Under the pieces are notes generated by a model. The model was given only the letters and a program-made list of their open reading frames with translations. It was not told the origin of the DNA and searched no databases. A stretch of 13,820 nt of DNA from an uncultured Clostridia bacterium (GTDB lineage: Bacteria > Bacillota > Clostridia > Christensenellales > DUVY01). Below, piece by piece: positions 13,329 through 13,820 of this stretch. The first letter of the stretch is position 1. Every line of letters starts with the position of its first letter. The position numbers and the translations under genes were made by a program. Location: positions 1 to 13,820 of the forward strand of contig CALAYY010000147.1 in assembly GCA_937895465.1 (NCBI GenBank), given 5' to 3'.

Positions 13329-13820
13329 CGAATATAAATACGGCTTTAATGACGGAGATATAGGCATTTTTAAACTTGACCGAGGACTGGACGAAAAAAG
13401 AGTGCGTGAAATCAGCGCAATAAAAGGCGAGCCGCAGTGGATGACAGATTTTAGGGTAAAAAGCTACCGCCATTATGTTTCATCCAAGCTGCCTATATGG
13501 GCTAATCATCTTATCAAGCTAGAGGAAGATGAATTAAGATATTACATTAAGCCCAGCGAAAAAGTAGCTAATGATTGGGACTTAGTACCCCAAAAGATTA
13601 AGCAGACTTTTGACGCTTTGGGTTTGCCTGAAGCGGAAAAGAAGTATTTGGCAGGTGTAGCCACTCAATATGAATCTGAAATGGTCTATCATTCTATTCA
13701 TCAGGAGTTAGAAGAGAAGGGTGTAATATTTCTTGATACAGACACCGCACTAAAAAAACACCCAGACTTATTTAAACAATATTTTGGCACGCTTGTGCCT
13801 TTTATTACCGGGGTCCGGGG
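13321..13820 (+). CDS. sufB: SufB, Fe-S scaffold subunit, partial (C-terminus off window)
   Basis: N-terminal ~166 residues of SufB, the cluster-building scaffold subunit. Typical text: YKYGFNDGDIGIFKLDRGLD, SAIKGEPQWMTDFR, LPIWA, then FDALGLPEAEKKYLAGVATQ, YESEMVYHSIHQELEEKGVI and FLDTDTALKKHPDLFKQYFG. AAGGAG at 13306-13311, 9 nt upstream, supports the ATG at 13321, which overlaps the sufU stop by 8 nt. It completes the C-D-S-U-B order of Bacilli and Clostridia. After FGTLVP (about base 13800) the family expects a D-N-K-F-A-A-L-N stretch, but the frame reads FITGVRG from GC-rich bases, so the last ~20 nt may not be genuine. Confidence 0.95.
   Translation, partial: MNDEYKYGFNDGDIGIFKLDRGLDEKRVREISAIKGEPQWMTDFRVKSYRHYVSSKLPIWANHLIKLEEDELRYYIKPSEKVANDWDLVPQKIKQTFDALGLPEAEKKYLAGVATQYESEMVYHSIHQELEEKGVIFLDTDTALKKHPDLFKQYFGTLVPFITGVR

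Noticed and set aside
1..13820. CRISPR arrays, insertion sequences, phage genes, toxin-antitoxin or defence modules
   Set aside because: No regularly spaced repeats, transposase or phage-like proteins, or paired small antitoxin/toxin genes were seen on either strand.

Overview
This window looks like a chromosomal stretch from an endospore-forming, low-GC Firmicute, probably of the class Clostridia. It carries a gerA-type spore germinant receptor operon and a Bacillus/Clostridium-type suf operon (C-D-S-U-B order with SufU). It is AT-rich throughout, with strong AGGAG-type ribosome sites and rho-independent terminators. I see no phage, insertion sequence, CRISPR array or defence genes. No complete new system is evident; the most interesting signals are regulatory dyads, a compact structured element, and genes missing expected key residues.

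Layout. 1-3178 (minus): a tightly overlapping germinant receptor operon, gerAA - gerAB - gerAC, with gerAC cut by the window edge. 3335-3505 (plus): tRNA-Arg(CCU) with its own promoter and terminator. 3658-4817 (plus): a multi-pass membrane protein of the CmpB/DUF1113 type and a small two-helix membrane protein with a coiled-coil tail. They end at a bidirectional terminator shared with the converging gene. 4867-5580 (minus): a YugP-like membrane zinc-protease homologue whose first zinc histidine is replaced by proline. 5655-6911 (minus): an unrecognised 418-residue protein. It is divergent from 7007-7882 (plus), a two-repeat Myb/RsfA-like DNA-binding protein with a coiled coil.

7896-8068 holds a bidirectional terminator followed by a GC-rich, strongly self-complementary element between convergent genes. 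8067-8948 (minus) is a LysR regulator, divergent from 9167-9991 (plus), a ProB-like amino acid kinase. The shared 218-bp spacer contains a promoter for each gene and a dyad over the LysR -35 box.

10059-13820 (plus): the suf iron-sulfur assembly operon. It has a near-consensus promoter, then a 27-bp dyad sitting on the predicted transcription start that strongly resembles the type 1 IscR operator. Then follow sufC, a short sufD, sufS, sufU and the start of sufB, all translationally overlapped. SufS would take sulfur from cysteine, SufU would relay it, and the SufBCD ATPase scaffold would build clusters; the dyad suggests feedback control by an Rrf2/IscR regulator encoded elsewhere. The last ~20 bases no longer match SufB and may be a contig-end artefact.
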